Source: Filobasidium wieringae (taxonomy: Eukaryota > Basidiomycota > Tremellomycetes > Filobasidiales > Filobasidiaceae). From it: DNA of 64,000 bases. The stretch lies in assembly GCA_001600055.1 (NCBI GenBank), contig BCIV01000007.1, positions 310,001 through 374,000 on the forward strand. Reading direction: 5' to 3'. Below the pieces are notes generated by a model, which was given only the letters and a program-made list of their open reading frames with translations, was not told the origin of the DNA and made no database searches. Within the stretch, counting starts at the first letter, position 1, and each line of letters starts with the position of its first letter. Shown in pieces: positions 36,717 through 46,558 of this stretch. Made by a program: the position numbers and the translations under genes.

Positions 36717-37608
36717 TCAATGATAGATCTCAACCTCTCCGCGACCCGTACCGATCGCACGGACACGCGATCCGAATTCGAATGGATCACCTTCCCAAGC
36801 GACAAACTCTCCGTGAATTGTAGGCAATCCTAGAGCTTCTTCCAGGTGAGAGCTCAACAGACCAATCGCTTCGGCCTTGGTTATCGCCCCTTGGGCTACC
36901 TCGTACACCCAAGCTAAACCTTGCATCAATTCCGTCGCACGCCAATTGCTCGGCGCGCCTATACCAAGACTGTCTGGACCGAATAAGACAGGTACGCCAG
37001 CTTCGACCAAGACTTGCAAACGACTCTTTGTCAATGGGGGCCCAAATAGACTAGCGGAAATGAAGCTCCATATGAGATCACCTTTTAAAGTTACTACGTA
37101 TCGGATGATAGCCATGACTCACGCTCTACGAGATCCCCAGCTGGAAGGGAAAACGTCTTCCGTGATTACCACTGGAATTCGAGCCAGCGCTAATTCTTTT
37201 GCTACAAGATGACTCTCTTGGCCCCCTAGTATAAGGAATTTCGGAGCACCGCCTTTGTTGATTAGCTCTGATTTGCTGCGAGAGAGAATCACTCATCAGT
37301 GTCAGTTACGCAATTGCTTGTCATGGACAGATGAGATATCGGTTCAACCAGGTGTGGCCGCGGCTTGGATGTAATATCCATGGAGACACTTTCGTGATTC
37401 GGATGCATGTACCCAAATCAAAGACCATACTAAAACGGGTTGTTAACTCACAGGACAATAAGACGAGAAATCACGTCGGCACTGTCGACAGTCACCGCTA
37501 TGGGTAAATCACCATCGAACATTCTCCGAGCGTATGCGATAGGTGAAGAATCGGTTCGATTCGATTCCCCCATGTGATGTCCGCTTAATAGTAATTTGCG
37601 CAAACTTG
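36717..37608 (-). pseudogene. Two-domain amidohydrolase, 3' portion (separated by insertion)
   Basis: C-terminal part of a metallo-dependent hydrolase (amidohydrolase/CE9-like with a second, degenerate barrel half). The frame opens at the inner copy of the direct repeat as SLRKLLLSGHHMGE, then SSPIAYARRMFDGDLPIAVT, VDSADVISRLIV, an intron of about 175 nt, KSELINKGGAPKFLILGGQE SHLVAKELALA, LTKSRLQVLVEAGVPVLFGP, LAWVYEVAQGAITKAEAIGL and a final composite-domain strand (EFVAWEGDPFEFGSRVRAIG) to TGA 36717-36719. Splice sites and frame are intact, but no start codon or promoter is evident and the frame is stopped (TGA) just upstream at the junction. It continues the protein encoded at 41966-44848. 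Confidence 0.8.
37595..37608. repeat. Direct repeat bordering the insertion, left copy
   Basis: TTTGCGCAAACTTG. It matches TTTGCGCAGCTTG at 41966-41978 with one substitution and one gap. On the minus strand this copy gives AGT-TTG-CGC-AAA (Ser-Leu-Arg-Lys), the codons expected next in the interrupted amidohydrolase. It looks like a target-site duplication. Confidence 0.65.
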
Positions 37609-37754
37609 CCAGTCCTCATCCAGGAACAAGCTCAAACGATCACTTTTAGTTGCTGTTATAGCACAGAAGGTGGATCATGTCCGTTCAACATCAGTCGTCG
37701 TTGGGAGTACAGACACTATACGATAGAAGCCAGTTTACAGACAAAGGTCACGAG

Positions 37755-38975
37755 CTAGCTCAAGCCTGAACCTTCCGGTTTGACCGTGAGCTAAGTGCAT
37801 GTTATAACGAAAGATAGGAACAGTATCAACGGCAGATCTTTGCTTTCGGTGCCATACAAAGGCGATAACCGACAAGAAGGACTTACGCACATGGCTTCCG
37901 CTAGCCGTATCTTCCTTGCTACCGTCTCAACCCCTGCCTCCAACTCTCCTTGCTGCCCTCGCTCGGTCAAGCTCTGCAGGTAGTCCAGCTTGATCACGTC
38001 CAGCCGACTGATCGAGACTTCAGGCGCCATGTTCAGCACAGGCGTACCAAAGGCTTCCGCCACGAAGAGGAACTTGCGAGCGCGTTGCAGCCGTTTCTGC
38101 AGAGCCGACCGATCCCGTCCAGGGACGCTCGCCGACTTGAAAGCAGCCTCTTGACAGAGCAGTCCAAACAGACGTTGCTGTTCCGCCCGCGACTGCCAGT
38201 CCTCGTCCTTCTCCTGGTTCATCTGTAGATCCACGGAATGAATGAAGCCTCAGCTTCAGCTCACATGTCATCCATCGTTCCGTCTAAATGTCTAATCACT
38301 AGGATTGGGCAACGAAATGGCCACTCACCAGACAAAACGCCTGATACGCCTTGCCTAGCCGCCAGTCCGCCCAGTTCGTTTTCACGCTCAGACTCCTCGC
38401 CTTGCCCTCGAGATAGTCTAGCTCTCGGTGGCATCGCTCGATCCGGTCGACCGGTCTGACGGGATGGATGTTCAAGGGTCTTACAACGGAAGGGTCGATC
38501 GACTACCCGTTTTGTCTTTCGCTATCACGCCCACTGGCTCGGGAGACACACACGCACGCGAGAGCAGGAAAGCGTCGGCCATGACGTGTCTCACTTACCC
38601 ATACTCCCGAGCGTTCACCAGAGTATAGTCCATCACACGGCTTGTCATACGAGAGAACCGATCAATTTCCTCCGACCGGGTCACGTATCTCCTCCTGCTC
38701 ATGTCGCAAGATCAGCTCAGATCGGTCCTCGCTTTCTCGAAGTGACTGGTTATGTCCTCTGGCTGTCACCGCACGATGAACGATAAAGTGGGTAACAGAG
38801 ATGAAAGGGTTGTACCGATCAGCTCGTAATGTCGCTCCTCCTCGGTTGAGCAATCGAACTGTATCTGTGGGGGGATCGATGCCCTACGGCAAGACATCGA
38901 GTCATTAGTCTGCTTGGATGTGGACTGGGAACCTGAACTGTAAGGACCTATACATTCATAAGGGGACCTGATCAT
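37755..38975 (-). CDS. Unrecognised gene within the insertion
   Basis: Several exons with good splice signals and no known family. Upstream pieces read PPQIQFDCSTEEERHYELI, then (after an intron near 38763-38815) RGHNQSLRESEDRSELILRH, and TSRVMDYTLVNAREYG. After an intron (38469-38596) comes RELDYLEGKARSLSVKTNWA DWRLGKAYQAFCL. A donor GTGAGT joins to MNQEKDEDWQSRAEQQRLFG, then SALQKRLQRARKFLFVAEAF, LDVIKLDYLQSLTERGQQGE and RKIRLAEAMC. A last exon gives LTVKPEGSGLS and TAG at 37755-37757. The protein is helical and charged with repeated Leu spacing. One join near 38690 could not be made in frame, so the gene may carry a frameshift or my model misses an exon. The start is uncertain. Confidence 0.45.
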
Positions 38976-40504
38976 ATCCTCGTCAAAACTGAGAGCTATA
39001 CGGCCAGGCAGGAAAGAAAGTATCAGCCGGCGTGAAGCTACGCTACATTCGTACTTTCGTCACACTCCCGATCGACAGGCTGTCTATTCGATATCACCTT
39101 CCTCATCCCATCAGATGCTATACACCCCCATCGCTTGGATCAGTTTGATAGGGACTGGATCGCACAGTGTGATCTCGGTCGTGAGATACCAAACGGTAAC
39201 GCCGGGGGATGCAGGTCGAGTAAGCATCGATCTGTCTGTCCGCCCTGATACATATCTGTCCAGCTCACGCCCCGGTACGCATCCACTTGACCCTTCTACC
39301 TTGGTTCCTGCTGTTCCCTTTTCGTCATTGTAGCTCGCTGGTAGTTCATGTCAAGGACGGGATTCTCACCCTCTATGACGCCCTGTTCCAAGGGACTTGT
39401 ACATGAGCCAGCACGGAGTTCGATCTGGTCCGACTGAGGCTCAATTTAGCGGCTGGCCTTGTGTCCCTCGGTTCCCATTTACCTAGCCATGTTTCAACGA
39501 AGCTGATGACCACGCCATCTGCGCTCATCTCTGCCAATTCATGTTCGGCGAAAACGATCGGGTCGTACTGGCAGGTCTCAGTCGAGCCGCTTTTCATCCG
39601 ACTCAGAGGCAGTTCCTCCAGGGCACGATCGAGGTGAGTGAGCAAGATGAGCCGGTCCACTTATCGAGCGGCATCCAGCACAACCCTTATCAACTAGAGC
39701 TGATGATGATCTGCTACGTGTGTCATTCTATTGCCATGCTTTCGACAACTGTCCAGGGTCTTACCTATGCGGCACCTGTGAGTCCCGACCACGAAGTCGA
39801 CCTTTTTGAGGCTGACCTTATGTCTGACCGTTACGCTCTGCTTGTTGTGGATGGCTTGCCATAGGAGGTGCGATCTGGTCAACGGTATGGTCCGCTTGTC
39901 GATATGTACAAGAGATTGTCCCTGCTCTTGCTCGAACCTCGGTGCAGACGCTTTGAAGCGCGGGCAAGCGCGGGCAAGCGACAGGAAGCGAATGGCATGG
40001 ATGATAGAGTAGTCCCTTTTGTTCTGAGCGCCTGGGAAGGAGTACGACTTGTAACTACACATTCTCTACTGTAGTGCACCACGTTTAAAATTCGTTAGGG
40101 AGACACTCGGACGTTGTACACGAAACCTCGTGACGACTATGACAAAGAATAGAACCCCTAACACCACGTTCTACACCCTAACACCCCTTTTTTCCTCGGT
40201 ACGAGTACATACTCGGGAATCGCTATATTCCCTTCTTTCTTGTGTTTTGGTTCATTCGCAATGTCTCTGGCAGATATACTATCCGCTCATCAGGTAGTTG
40301 AAGATCAGTTTGAAACCAAATTAGACCCATTGCCTGATCAAGCAGGCTTCGTACCACAAGTGATACCGTAGACCTGATCCGGCTTGGCTGCAGCAAAGGT
40401 CATTGTTTGGCGGGTATGACTATAGGGAATTAAGATCGTCACAATTGGCAAGTGTCGTCGTATACAAGTCAACTGAATCTAGACTATCGAATTCGCTAGA
40501 CAGG
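38976..40504. other. Unresolved region in the insertion, open on both strands
   Basis: No secure gene model. On plus, a three-exon reading MLYTPIAWISLIGTGSHSVI ... GDAGR / 11-nt exon 39264-39274 / SLVVHVKDGILTLYDALFQG reaches TGA at 39404-39406. The frame stays open for about 70 codons after that stop (EFDLVRLRLNLAAGLVSLGS). On minus, 39373-39660 reads DPIVFAEHELAEMSADGVVI SFVETWLGKW. Plus 39541-39864 is also open (FGENDRVVLAGLSRAAFHPT). Choosing the strand needs comparative data. 40141-40200 is C-rich with two CCCTAACACC words. Confidence 0.35.
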
Positions 40505-41879
40505 CTAGAGCGCATCGAGCCATTCTTGAATTTGAGGACGAAGGATTTGATGAGCCCATTCGTGAATCCTTTGAATGATCCAGAGGAACTCCACAGCACT
40601 GCCGACATCCTGAATATTTCCACACCAGATTTGGTTGAGGAACTGTGGCCGAAAAGAAACGAGCAAGGTATGAGTTGGAGCATCTATGCGTGCGACCAGC
40701 GAGTCTTAACAAACGTACGCATGACATCTTTTCACTAGACGGATCCGCCTCGTAAGCCACGTAGACTTCGAATAGCTTTCCAGACGACGTCGCGCCAAAA
40801 ACCAGCAAGGGCTCATTGCGATCTGCTTTGGCTAGAGCTCGAAGCTGTCCGAGCATTCCTAACGCAAAAGATAGCGAATTGCCGAGTTGATTGGCTGCTG
40901 CATATGTCGCTCCGATGGGAGATTTAGCTTCGAAACAGAAGAAAGGATAGACGAGGTTGTAATAGGCTATGGAGTATAGTATCGATAAGGCGAGGACGAA
41001 GAGCGGTCCTGTATCGGTCGCGACTGACTTTGGTTGACAAAGGGTCTTAAGTAAGTTCCAGGTTGTTCGATAAGTTCCTGAATACGAGGTTCTTCAAACA
41101 CGTATGTTACGGCATTGACAGTCTGGTCGGAATGCATGCCAGGTTCTGCTCTCCTTCTTCTTTTGGGTGGGAGGGCGCTAGATCTTTGCGGTTCCCGACG
41201 GAACCCAATCGCAAAGTCCGGTTTGGGAACGGGTAGACCGGCTGCTTCAGGAAAGGGATGAGAGCTGGCATTCCAGGCGGTGTCCTGCCTGACCAGGATA
41301 GTTGAGAATACCAATCATTGAATTGAACCACGTACACCTGAAGCTCACATATGATGCAGTCGAGGATCCTTGAGCAAAGTCTCCAATGCTATCGCAATGA
41401 CCGGTGTCCATTTGTTCTCTGCGGAGTCTCTCATCTCTAGAGCCTCTTCGTACATCTCCTGGGCTCGTCCGTATAGTGCCAGATGAATAGTGACATTCAT
41501 TGGTGGGGTTGCTAGCACACGTTGATTACCGAGTCTCCCAGCCATGTTAGCCTAGACGACGACATACGATTGTGAGCAAGTCGATCTTTCCAGTCACGGG
41601 ATAGCTACACAAGGTACTAACGAGGGCTGTACCAGGGGGAACAGTGGCTCGGAAGTCGATCAGTTCAAGGACAATGTCTTGGATCGCATCAGGCGCATCC
41701 ATCCAATGGGTCCCATCGATATCGATACCAGCAGGTTCAAGGCTCTTCAACCGATAGCCAAGACTGGCAAGGCTCGTCTTCGACGAGGTGGAGGAGTTAG
41801 CTCCAGACATGGTCATGACTTGGACGGAAGTGTAGACTGAAGCTAGTATCGCCGAAGGCATCTTCATCATTGTTATCAA
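40505..41879 (-). CDS. PD-(D/E)XK nuclease-like protein
   Basis: Fungal protein of the restriction-endonuclease-like fold seen in many hypothetical families of filamentous and basidiomycete fungi (DUF7924-like). Exon 1 (41879 down to about 41623) has a low-complexity start, then GYRLKSLEPAGIDIDG and MDAPDAIQDIVLELIDFRAT. It splices (GTTAGT donor) to ANMAGRLGNQRVLATPPMNV TIHLALYGRAQEMYEEALEM, then WTPVIAIALETLLKDPRLHH. A later exon has KPDFAIGFRRE, the likely acidic catalytic region, and ends near EQPGTYLRPFVNQ. The next gives LVYPFFCFEAKSPIGATYAA ANQLGN, where E-A-K is the expected (D/E)XK pair, and LLVFGATSSGKLFEVYVAYE. The last exon reads IWCGNIQDVGSAVEFLWIIQ RIHEWAHQILRP and stops at TAG 40505-40507. 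It appears intact. A second in-frame ATG (41814-41816) could be the true start. Confidence 0.65.
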
Positions 41880-41924
41880 GTCATGACATCTGAGTACACA
41901 ACGGTGGTGTGCTTATCTAAGCGA

Positions 41925-41932
41925 TCACGTGA
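41925..41932. promoter_or_regulatory. TCACGTGA octamer upstream of the PD-(D/E)XK gene
   Basis: Perfect Cbf1-type octamer 46 bp 5' of the first ATG of the PD-(D/E)XK-like gene and inside the insertion, so the element would bring its own promoter site. Function is inferred. Confidence 0.4.
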
Positions 41933-41965
41933 AAGAATTTTACTGCCATTGTCGGAATGACCATC

Positions 41966-41978
41966 TTTGCGCAGCTTG
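41966..41978. repeat. Direct repeat bordering the insertion, right copy
   Basis: TTTGCGCAGCTTG, matching the left copy at 37595-37608 with one substitution and one missing base. The missing base is what throws the amidohydrolase frame out of register here (CCA-AGC-TGC instead of CCA-AGT-TTG). Confidence 0.65.
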
Positions 41979-44848
41979 GACGAATTTGCTGGACAACAGT
42001 AGTATGAGTTCTCTTCAACCTAACGACTTGTCGATTAAGGGCGGCAGATTCACCGTTCTGCAATAGAAAGTGGAACGCCACTTCTTCCGACTGGACACCG
42101 TTGATGCTATGAACAGCGCCGATATCGAGCAAAACACTAGTCTATATGCAGGTGTGCCGGACAAGCTGTTATCGATATAAGGACACTCGTTACTCACTCC
42201 TCTCATGAATCCCCCCGCCAAACTTGACACTGTCCTTGTGACACCTGCTTGACGCGCGTTTCTTGGTATTGAAATCAGCGACATATCAGGTCAATGAACG
42301 ATCTGACGAACGCACTTGATATCGCGACTTGACAGCATCACACCGTCAACCGCTCGAGAAATCGCTGTGGCTTTTCCTCTTGAAACGTCAAGGTCCGTTG
42401 CTTCACCTGCAGAAGTAGCGAGATCCATCGAAATGTGCTGAAGACCGAGCTGATTGCCGAACGAGATGAGGCCCGGAGTTATCGTCCCGCCTTGTAGGTT
42501 CACAGTGTATTCGTTTGTTGCAAACGATCCGCATTCCCCCATGCACAATAAGTCACCATGCCTGCCAATCACCACCTCATTGCATTGGCTCTCGGTTTCG
42601 ATCTTATGAGATTGCAACTTTCCCGAAGAATCCTTTTTGTAAACGGTGGAAACGTTGAAAAACGTCACTGATGTGTCCCTGAGTATTTCCTTGATCCCCG
42701 TATCTTCCTCTGAATCTCGAGCGATCTGCTCTGCTCTTTTGATCTGCCATGCATAATTACCTGATAGAGGAGCTTGTTATTTGTCAATCCTTCTTAGACC
42801 ACGATCTATGGGCGTTATCGGTAGCTGTGGTTTTCCGTCGATGAGTACTTGCAAGGGGCTGGCGCCAATCGATAATGGATGCGCTACGGTGGAATCAATT
42901 GAGACGCGCAGTCGAGTTAACCGATGATGCTATATCAAACTTACAGTTCCAAAGCACGACATCTGCATCATAACCGGATCTGAGGACTATCACCACTCAG
43001 GATGAGTTTGGTGTAGAGTATATGTTCATTAAAGCACTTACATCCGATGCGATGATCAAGTCCCATTCTCCTCGCAGGAGTGGTTGTGATAGAGTTCATC
43101 GCCCCTTCGAGGCTCAAACCGAAGTTGTGAGCCTGACCAGCCTGCCTGTTCAAGAATCTACTATCGACCCCGGGATGGTCCGACTTGATCACGACGTCGA
43201 TACCTGCTTGTTTCAGGACGGCTGCAGCAAACTTGGAGGATTTACTGGATTCCGACTTGTAACTGCATGGTTGAATTTCTGATGAGCACCTAGAATTCGG
43301 CACTTCGCGGGTAAGGGCAAAAAACATACTTGGCGAAGAGCGAGAAGATGGCTGCAGCAGGCGGTTTCCCATAAGCAGTTTTGAGCAGCTCAGGTACCAC
43401 ATAAGCTTCATGCGCGTGATGAAACGCCTCAACTTCAAACTGAAACTCGTGAGCGAGCTAGCGACAAAGGTCTAGTTAGTGACATTGGAACCAAGGTTCT
43501 TCGGTTCTGGACCACTCACTCGCAGAAAAGAGTTCATATCTAGCGTCGTATAGCAGTGTGTCATGGCCTTCACATTTCCTCTCAACAGTGATACCATGAT
43601 CTCTATGTCCCAGTTCTCATCCTTACTACCTGGAAATGTTCCGGTAGAATCGAGACCGGATTGCGATAGTGCTTGATGGACGCGTGCCGGCGTCCTCAAG
43701 GCCTCATGTGTAGGTAAGAGACTCTCGCAGAAAGAATCCTGTTCCTGTCGAATACTTCTAGCTCTGTGGAATGCTAAGCGGTCTTCATGCACAGTTTCCG
43801 GTCTAGCAAGACCGAGCTCTCTGCTAGGGTTCTCGCCGCATGCTGACTGAGTTGTACATATGAATGGTTCAGTCTAATCCCTTGGTCTGATTATGTGGCA
43901 GGTAAAACGTACCTTTAAATACCTCCAAGCCTTACCTAGAGCAGTCCTTCTCATCTTGCCGTCTTTACCTAGGGAGTGTCTTTCAAGCACAAAGCTATCG
44001 GGAGTCCGCTCGGGAGTAGGTCTAAGCTTGATGGCGATACCTTCTCCGTTGATAGCATGAGCGGAACCCGGCAAGAGCATGACGCTTGTAACTCCTCCTG
44101 CAACGGTTCTAGGTAAAGCTGGATCGTCTGTATGGATTGTATCGATTGCCCGGAACTGATCACTCTCAGAAGTAGTTGAGTAACTTCCAAGAATCAAGGA
44201 AAGGTTTCGTAAACTTACCCAGGGATGGACAGCGATGGGCTGCTTTCCATTATTGTCCTCTTCGCTTGACAGACCGAGTGTAGAGCCTTGACTTATATGG
44301 GAATGCATATCAACCTGCAGTAGATACATGTTTGGTAATATATATTAAGTAAACAATACCCCTAATTCCTCAACTCTACTTACTAATCCTGGAGTGACTC
44401 AAGCACCAAATGCGTTTATGACATTGACATTTTCATCATCTACTACAACTTGATCGATTGCCGATGTTCCGTGCTGTATTTTCGTGATGATCCCTTTACT
44501 CAAACAGATATCGGTTCCGAGGAGAATCTCCTTGCCTGCATCGTTACCAGTCCAGACGGTTGCGTTCCTGATCCAAACATCAGGGGTTCCTTCGTCATAC
44601 CTGTCAGATACAGTTCGTTTCAAGAAATCCGGTGAAGGTCCAGGCCGCTCGTTGATTTCCTTGCAACGCTGGACATTTTGATGGTATCTTGTCAATTGCG
44701 TAGGAGTAAGAGGTACGGGTGAGGAAGGAAGTGATTGGTATACCTCGAGAGACAAGAAGAGGAGAGCAGAAGTCGTAAGGAGTATGCTCTTCTTGTGCTG
44801 AGAGGCGTGTCTGCGTTTGACGTATTCTTCTTCGTCGAGCAGTTCCAA
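41966..44848 (-). pseudogene. Two-domain amidohydrolase, 5' portion (truncated by insertion)
   Basis: N-terminal two-thirds of a metallo-dependent hydrolase. Start MELLDEEEYVKRRHASQHKK is followed by one membrane anchor (SILLTTSALLFLSLEVY). The composite strand VWIRNATVWTGNDAGKEILL leads into the TIM barrel: VTPGLVDMHSHIS with the HxH metal ligands, VAGGVTSVMLLPGSAHAING, a conserved AMTHCYTT, HHAHEAYVVPELLK with a further His, and VVIKSDHPGVDSR carrying the catalytic Asp. The second, degenerate half has GGTITPGLISFGNQLGLQHI, RQAGVTRTVSSLAGGFMRG and TSVLLDIGAVHSINGVQSEE VAFHFLL, then VVQQIRP, where the reading frame breaks at the direct repeat. A stop follows about 20 codons on, inside the inserted DNA (TAG near 41917). 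The remaining C-terminus is encoded at 36717-37608. The catalytic barrel is present, so a shortened product is possible. Confidence 0.82.
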
Positions 44849-45080
44849 GCCGATCTTGAACGAGCGTGTATTGATAGCAATAACCTCTATAACGAGGCGA
44901 GATGCGTGTATCCAGACACAGTTGGCAAGATATACAAGATAAGGATCTCGATGTCTCGAATATAAGTACTATGTCGCGCAAGTCGTGATGAGATGATGAG
45001 ACACTATCGATCGGTCTAGTCCGACAGGATGGAATGACCTACCCGACCCGGCCCACATGGATCTCTCCTCCTTTGGGAGC

Positions 45081-45625
45081 TCAAAGCATCATCACAAGTA
45101 CGAACAAGGCAATCTCAGTCCCAATGACCAGTCCTGTCACTATAACAACCTCGTTTCCGCTCGTCTTGAACGGTCTGCCAAACACTCTTTGTCCTCCTGC
45201 AGCGAGATCGTCCGTCCTCACACCCTTTGCGACGGCGTCCGAAAAGTCCTTGTTGGAGCGTACGGTGCGGAGATATGAGATGATGAACATGAGTCCGGCA
45301 AGGACAACGAAGACGATCCCGATAGCATAGAACCTCTTGCTGAATATCTTACTAGATTATGGTGTTCGTCATGGACATCAGCTACAGTTCGTAAGACCAG
45401 CCGGGATTATTCCCCGAGGAAAGCGCAAAGCACAAAAACTAACAGGATAGTAAGAGAATAACCTAAACATAGTATCCCCGTCCTGGTATAGGCTCCCTGA
45501 AATGTCCGAAACCGAGCTCGCAGTTCTATAACCTCGGCATCGTCTAGAGGCTGGAACGAGGTCCGTCGATGACCCCGGTAAAGGTCCGGAGGATTATGAT
45601 TCGATAGCACCATGAAGAGATTCAT
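45081..45625 (-). CDS. DUF202-domain small membrane protein
   Basis: Small protein with three predicted membrane spans. The N-terminus NHNPPDLYRGHRRTSFQPLD DAEVIELRARFRTFQGAYTR T is strongly conserved among fungal DUF202 proteins. TM1 (ILCLGYSLTILL) is cut by an intron of about 95 nt that joins CT to T-AAG (ILKIFSKRFY). TM2 is FYAIGIVFVVLAGLMFIISY. A hydrophilic loop (KDFSDAVAKGVRTDDLAAGG) and VFGRPFKTSGNEVVIVT lead to TM3 (VIGTEIALFVLVMML), stopping at TGA 45081-45083. An in-frame ATG at 45613 (MVLSNHNPP) may be the true start. Function of the family is unknown; bacterial relatives are YidH-like. Confidence 0.8.
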
Positions 45626-45762
45626 CTAGATATACTAGATACGATTTCAATGAAGCACTAATTGTCCTATCCGTCTATGCAAAATTCCAAGTTACTCGAG
45701 CTTGATATCCTCCCGACTTGACCTGCACCGATCCAGGTTGTTGACTTTTGCAGGCCAAGTTT

Positions 45763-45768
45763 CACGTG
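45763..45768. promoter_or_regulatory. CACGTG E-box upstream of the DUF202 gene
   Basis: TTTCACGTGCT, a CACGTG core with TCACGTG on one side, 138 bp upstream of the first ATG of the DUF202 gene. It is compatible with a bHLH site but not the full TCACGTGA octamer found elsewhere. Confidence 0.35.
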
Positions 45769-45910
45769 CTGGGTGATGACAGTAGAGTACACAGAGCCTC
45801 CGACCGGCTAAGCTCCAGATCCACAATACAACTGCATAACAACGTGTGGTCTCTACAATATCTTCTCTATTGTGCTACTCAATCAAGACGTTACGTCCGT
45901 CGGCTGCACG

Positions 45911-46558
45911 CTACCTGAAAGCCTTCCACCCCTTGACGACCGCCTGGTGTATACTCCAAACCCGGCCTGCATCCCATTCGACCCTCATCTCCTTTTCCTC
46001 CTCCTGCTCCCCATTCGAGCGGATGAAGGTCCAAGTGAGATAGTTGGGGAAGAAGTACAAGGTAGCAGAATAGGTTAGGTTATTGAGGTCAGACTATGAT
46101 GAGGGGGTGTAGAGTCGGTAGGGCGTTGAGACGGACGAGAAGTAGAGATAGAATCCTTACAAATGGTATGGTGAATGGGTCCTCGATTGGCTTGTCAATC
46201 GACCCTGTCATGAGTATAGAAATGTCAGGATGAGTGGAAGATCTAGTTTTACAAGCGGACTTGCCGGAAGTGATTTCCGAATCCTTGAGCAAATCGTTCG
46301 ACTCCGGTAGGAAGCTTATCTGAGTGTAAACCCTCCATCGTTACCGCCACTTTAACAGCCTGTGCGATGTCCCAAACCCACATGAGTCTTATATATGCAT
46401 AAATTTCCTTGACGGTAAACATCTTCCCCCTTCAACCTCATTTTCACGTTCTGAAACGTCAGTCGATCCTCTTCCTGAATCACCGGTCGATCTTTCTGGT
46501 CGTCACCGTCGAGTCGAGTGATGGTGGTGACGCTTTTCCAGATATCTGACCAGTACAT
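45911..46558 (-). CDS. Unknown protein, four or more short exons
   Basis: No family is recognised. Exon 1 starts MYWSDIWKSVTTITRLDGDD and runs to RLTFQNVKMRLKGED. A middle exon reads AVKVAVTMEGLHSDKLPTGV ERFAQGFGNHFRQ, then SIDKPIEDPFTIPF, and after an intron ending CATCATAG the last exon is SDLNNLTYSATLYFFPNYLT WTFIRSNGEQEEEKEMRVEW, ending VWSIHQAVVKGWKAFR at TAG 45911-45913. The aromatic stretch LYFFPNYLTWTF could be a membrane-associated segment. The joins before and after SIDKPIED could not be confirmed in phase, so the middle of the model is tentative. The promoter side faces a 644-bp gap. Confidence 0.5.

Larger units (their letters stand above)
37609..41965. mobile_element. 4357-bp insertion of unknown class inside an amidohydrolase gene
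   Basis: The two amidohydrolase pieces on either side are collinear on the minus strand. The 5' piece stops in the middle of a conserved helix (VVQQIRP...), and the 3' piece resumes with SLRKLLL at the same point. The edges carry an imperfect 13/14-bp direct repeat. Inside lie a PD-(D/E)XK-like gene (40505-41879, -), an unrecognised gene (37755 to about 38975, -), and 1.5 kb with open frames on both strands. I see no terminal inverted repeat, no poly-A tail, no LTRs, and no transposase or reverse transcriptase. A mobile element, a captured fragment repaired into a break, or an assembly artefact are all possible. Confidence 0.6.

Noticed and set aside
36717..37115. A separate small gene starting at the internal ATG (MAIIRYVVTL)
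   Set aside because: The frame is the last exon region of the amidohydrolase. Upstream exons with correct splice signals continue the conserved domain, so the ATG is not a real gene start.
40091..40195. Telomere-like words (TTAGGG once, CCCTAACACC twice) in the insertion
   Set aside because: Only isolated copies separated by other sequence, no tandem array. Too few to claim an interstitial telomere or a telomere-capture event.
40403..40738. Plus-strand 111-codon frame (RLSNSLDRLERIEPF region)
   Set aside because: It is the antisense of the final exons of the PD-(D/E)XK-like gene, whose sense reading (IWCGNIQDVG ... RIHEWAHQILRP) is family-like.
37609..41965. Terminal inverted repeats or poly-A tail for the insertion
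   Set aside because: The two ends were compared by eye in both orientations. Only a weak 8-10-base resemblance exists, not enough to name a DNA transposon or a LINE-type element.
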